From Scybalosoma faecavium (GTDB taxonomy: Bacteria > Bacillota > Clostridia > Christensenellales > Christensenellaceae): a stretch of 64,000 nt of DNA. Numbering within the stretch: position 1 is the stretch's first letter; the number at the start of each line of letters is the position of its first letter. Positions 61,341 to 64,000 of this stretch are shown here, piece after piece. Where the stretch lies: positions 1 to 64,000 of the forward strand of contig DVKG01000010.1 in the NCBI GenBank assembly GCA_018716135.1, given 5' to 3'. The position numbers and the translations under genes are program-made. Below the pieces are notes generated by a model, which was not told the origin of the DNA, did not search any database, and saw nothing but the letters and a program-made list of their open reading frames with translations.

Positions 61341-61407
61341 CCGAATAGGGGGCTGCAGGAATAATGATGTGATTGGCAGACTATTCAATACCCTCTTTAG
61401 AGGGTTA
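61341..61407. repeat. Dispersed repeat, copy B
   Basis: The second copy of the 67-bp repeat seen at 1-67 (64 of 67 identical). A 6-bp TTAGCG occurs on both sides (61335-61340 and 61405-61410), which could be a target-site duplication around a 64-bp element; the right copy overlaps the apparent end of the repeat, so this is tentative. Confidence 0.75.
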
Positions 61408-61458
61408 GCGCTTCATCCGACGGTTTTGATTAACGAAAGGTGTGCTGGATGGAAATAA

Positions 61459-63900
61459 TCAAGTTTTTAATTCGCATTCTGCGAGAGGCAGTATTTTATA
61501 GTCAAGTATTTTTTCTTCTGCATCAGCACTTATAAGCAGAAGAACAGAATCGTCACCATAGAATAAATTTGATGCGCAATATAAATCTGACGAAGCGCTT
61601 ATATTTGAAAACGAGGCTTTGTCCGAATTATAGATGGCATCTATCGTTTCAAGATCTGAGTTCAGGTCTATGTCTCCGGTAAAGAACTCTTTACACAACA
61701 TATATCTGGAATCGACGATGTTCATACCCGGAAAATATACCGTGCTGGAATCGGAGTCTATATCGTATGTTCTGTAGGGCTGTTCTGTCCACCATGTGAA
61801 TTTGCTCTGGGATTCAGAAGGGGAAGGTGAGGGCGCTGAGCTTGGTGTTGCCTCCGCCGTAGGTTTAGAAGTTGTTTCGTCAATCTGCTTAATGTCGCAG
61901 AAGCTGTAAGTCACTCCCCGAACAAATGTTCCGTTTTCGTCTATCTCCAGTATACTAAAGCCGTTAAATTCGGAATCGTCTGCGCTGTTGTTTAAACTGC
62001 CTATTTGTATGTCGGAACCGGAAACCATGCCGTTATTGAGCAATGCGTTGTCGTAGGTTAGAAACGTAGAGATGCTTTCGGATGTTATATTATTGTCCGT
62101 TATCTGTTCCTCTATGTAGATGAGCCTGTTCCCTGCTGAGCACGTCTTGATATAAGGTATGTGCAGAGAATTTCCCGTGTTTCTAAGATATAGAACGGCG
62201 TTGTCAAGACATATTTTCTCTTGTTCACCGCTGCTCGCCGACGTCGGAGGGTCGATGCTTAGTGTGCCGCCTTGAAAATCGTCGGTGCTGTTTATGATTA
62301 GGGAAATATTTTTTGCACCTTCAAAGGGTTTCTGAGTGCTGCTGTTTATAGCTAAAATCACACCGCGCTCCCCGATATATACGTCTGCAACCGCAGTTTT
62401 TTCTCCGTCTATGTAAAGTGTAAAATCTTTTTTTGAGGGCTGATAGTTGATGACAGTGCCGAACGAAATCATTACTGTGCTGTCGCCTATAATACTAGCC
62501 GATGTAGATTGAGGCAGACTTTGTTTGACTTTGCCGGATTGACCTGCGGCGATGGCGGCTGAGCCTGCCATTGTCCCGCTGATTCCGGCCGCTGCTGTTA
62601 CATTGGCGCCCATTACTGTGACTACGGTATCGTTTGCATTTGCGTATACTGTAGTCAAAGCGCCCTCGCCGGATATACTGTTCTTTGCTGCGTTGGAGTA
62701 ATATTCCCGAACTGACGCGCCCGAGGCTATATTGACGTGCGCATTAGCAGACGTGCTTTTTATTGTGTCTGCTGACGAATTAAGATTGAGAGAGCTGTTG
62801 CTTCCGCATATGTTTATCTGTTTTAACTCGCTGTCAGTCGCTGTTACGGTGCAATCCCCGGACAAGGTGAGAGAAGGTATTTCACTGTTGTATATATCGA
62901 GAGTGCAGTCTTCGCCGGATGTGTTTATGTCCGTGTCTATCAGCAGACAAACTCCCTTGCATTTAAGAGCGTTTAGCTTCCCTCCGCTGTAAACTCTTAT
63001 CTTGCTGTCGGTTATATTTGCACTGTTCACCACTGTGCCGTCGTATATTCTAATCTCGGTGGCGCCTGTTTCAGAGCCGGAGATTATATTTTCGATTTTA
63101 GAATTTTTTAGGTAAAGATAACAGTCGGGGTAGACATACAGATTTTCTATGTCACAGTTAGATATGGTAACGTATCCGCCCGAGACGGAATCGCTTATTA
63201 TAAAATTTTCTGCAATGCCATACTGTATAGTTCTTTTATGTGTGCTTTGATCTAGGTCAGTGTCGTACATAGTTACAGTACCGACTATATCTCTTACTTT
63301 TACGGCTATAGACGCCGATTTGCGTGAATCGGCAGAATCAATGTATACTGTGGTGTCGCCGGGTTTTACTCCTGTTATCGTGCCGGAAGAATCGACTTTG
63401 GCAATACTGCTGTTTGCACTGCGGTATTTGACGTTTTTATTGCTGGAGTTTGACGGCGATAGAGTATATTTAATTTTGTAGGTTTGTTTTCTTGAAAGCG
63501 TGATCTCGGACTTCGCGGGTTTTATGCTGCTGACGGGCGTACCGACAGTCACGGTAACCTTATTGCTTGTAACACCGTCTGCTTTGCAGTATATGGTGGC
63601 TGTTCCGTTCTTTACTGCGCTGACTTTACCGGAGGAAGAGACGCTTGCAACCTTGGAATTTGATGTATACCATTTCAAAGTCTTGTTGGTTGCGTTGGAA
63701 GGAGACACAGTAGTTTTAAAAGTATAGACCGTGCCTTTGGATAAAGTCAGCGTACTGTATTTGGGTGTTGTGATTTTAACTGTCTTTACCTTGACTGTAA
63801 CTGCTGAGACATTTGTTATAGATGACAACATAATAACACTTAAAACTGCAATAAACGACAATATAAGCGCTGCAATACGTAATGACTTCTTTGTATGCAT
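61459..63900 (-). CDS. Secreted surface protein with two Big2 (Ig-like) domains
   Basis: An 813-residue protein. Signal peptide: basic MHTKKSLR then a hydrophobic core (residues about 9-33) ending near NVSA. Two bacterial Ig-like group 2 domains follow (about 38-120 and 121-205), each with the TLS.G..Y....T.SPSN...K...W.SSN..VA.V.SSG.V.AVK.G.ATI pattern. Residues about 210-420 contain repeated short beta-strand sentences (ENLYVYPDCYLYLKNSKIENI) suggestive of a beta-helix. A Pro/Ser/Thr linker lies near 690-710. There is no LPXTG. Adhesin or cell-surface role is inferred; no partner gene is adjacent. Confidence 0.85.
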   Translation of the reverse strand: MHTKKSLRIAALILSFIAVLSVIMLSSITNVSAVTVKVKTVKITTPKYSTLTLSKGTVYTFKTTVSPSNATNKTLKWYTSNSKVASVSSSGKVSAVKNGTATIYCKADGVTSNKVTVTVGTPVSSIKPAKSEITLSRKQTYKIKYTLSPSNSSNKNVKYRSANSSIAKVDSSGTITGVKPGDTTVYIDSADSRKSASIAVKVRDIVGTVTMYDTDLDQSTHKRTIQYGIAENFIISDSVSGGYVTISNCDIENLYVYPDCYLYLKNSKIENIISGSETGATEIRIYDGTVVNSANITDSKIRVYSGGKLNALKCKGVCLLIDTDINTSGEDCTLDIYNSEIPSLTLSGDCTVTATDSELKQINICGSNSSLNLNSSADTIKSTSANAHVNIASGASVREYYSNAAKNSISGEGALTTVYANANDTVVTVMGANVTAAAGISGTMAGSAAIAAGQSGKVKQSLPQSTSASIIGDSTVMISFGTVINYQPSKKDFTLYIDGEKTAVADVYIGERGVILAINSSTQKPFEGAKNISLIINSTDDFQGGTLSIDPPTSASSGEQEKICLDNAVLYLRNTGNSLHIPYIKTCSAGNRLIYIEEQITDNNITSESISTFLTYDNALLNNGMVSGSDIQIGSLNNSADDSEFNGFSILEIDENGTFVRGVTYSFCDIKQIDETTSKPTAEATPSSAPSPSPSESQSKFTWWTEQPYRTYDIDSDSSTVYFPGMNIVDSRYMLCKEFFTGDIDLNSDLETIDAIYNSDKASFSNISASSDLYCASNLFYGDDSVLLLISADAEEKILDYKILPLAECELKT

Positions 63901-64000
63901 AATTTTCTCCTTAGTATTATAAGTATTATATTATAATGTACTATTAATCGTACTCATATTACCATGGAGTGAGTGTGATTGTCAACGTATACAGCAAAAG
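63901..64000 (-). promoter_or_regulatory. Upstream region of the Big2 protein gene
   Basis: AAGGAGAAAATT on the minus strand is the ribosome-binding site. Further upstream is AT-rich; TATAAT occurs within TACATTATAATATAATACT but no confident -35 could be paired. The region is cut by the window end. Confidence 0.4.

Overview
The window looks like the chromosome of an anaerobic, endospore-forming, moderate-GC Firmicute (class Clostridia). Support comes from a spoIVB peptidase gene, an oxygen-independent ribonucleotide reductase (nrdD-nrdG) as the only one present, strong Shine-Dalgarno sites with many TTG starts, NlpC/P60 and Big2 surface proteins, and an OLE-RNA locus in its classical neighbourhood. 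I see no prophage, plasmid or CRISPR array. One tRNA (Pro, CGG anticodon) is present.

Layout. 0-16 kb: shikimate kinase; an aminotransferase; an Lrp regulator with a second aminotransferase; trmL; the glycolytic run pgk-tpiA-gpmI; modABC; thrC-trpS; then LUD-domain and DUF554 genes on the minus strand. 16-32 kb: fba; a membrane glycosyltransferase; an M29 aminopeptidase; gap; an XRE regulator; a large 8-repeat peptidoglycan-binding NlpC/P60 protein; an OmpR-type two-component pair with an SDR; an Mrp ATPase; nrdDG under an NrdR box; and mscL with a zinc-ribbon tail. 32-37 kb: a DNA glycosylase, a ygjV-like gene inside a tandem-duplication scar, two-subunit fumarase and malic enzyme. 37-40 kb (minus): XRE regulator and an aroF-tyrA operon with two tandem Tyr/Phe-rich leader peptides, each followed by a terminator. 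40-51 kb: a P-type ATPase; a TnpB/Cas12-like protein whose RuvC catalytic residues look lost; a candidate guide-RNA-like structure; a roughly 600-nt OLE-type RNA with oapA; then tlyA-nadK-argR-recN-spoIVB. 51-57 kb (minus): a polyamine operon (decarboxylase, speE, speB, carboxyspermidine dehydrogenase and decarboxylase) behind a long structured leader that ends in a terminator. 57-61 kb (minus): a Ca2+-ATPase-like pump behind an Asp-rich leader ORF plus terminator. 61-64 kb: tRNA-Pro, a dispersed repeat and a Big2 surface protein.

Two themes stand out. First, several operons appear to be controlled in their 5' leaders: aroF-tyrA, the P-type ATPase and the polyamine operon by attenuator-like leaders, gap and spoIVB by hairpins that contain the Shine-Dalgarno. 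Second, the 42.6-45.8 kb segment places an apparently nuclease-dead TnpB-like protein directly beside the OLE RNA/OapA locus, with a short mobile-element-like repeat inserted between OLE RNA and oapA. This is the best candidate for an undescribed system. All functional assignments come from reading motifs; no database search was run.
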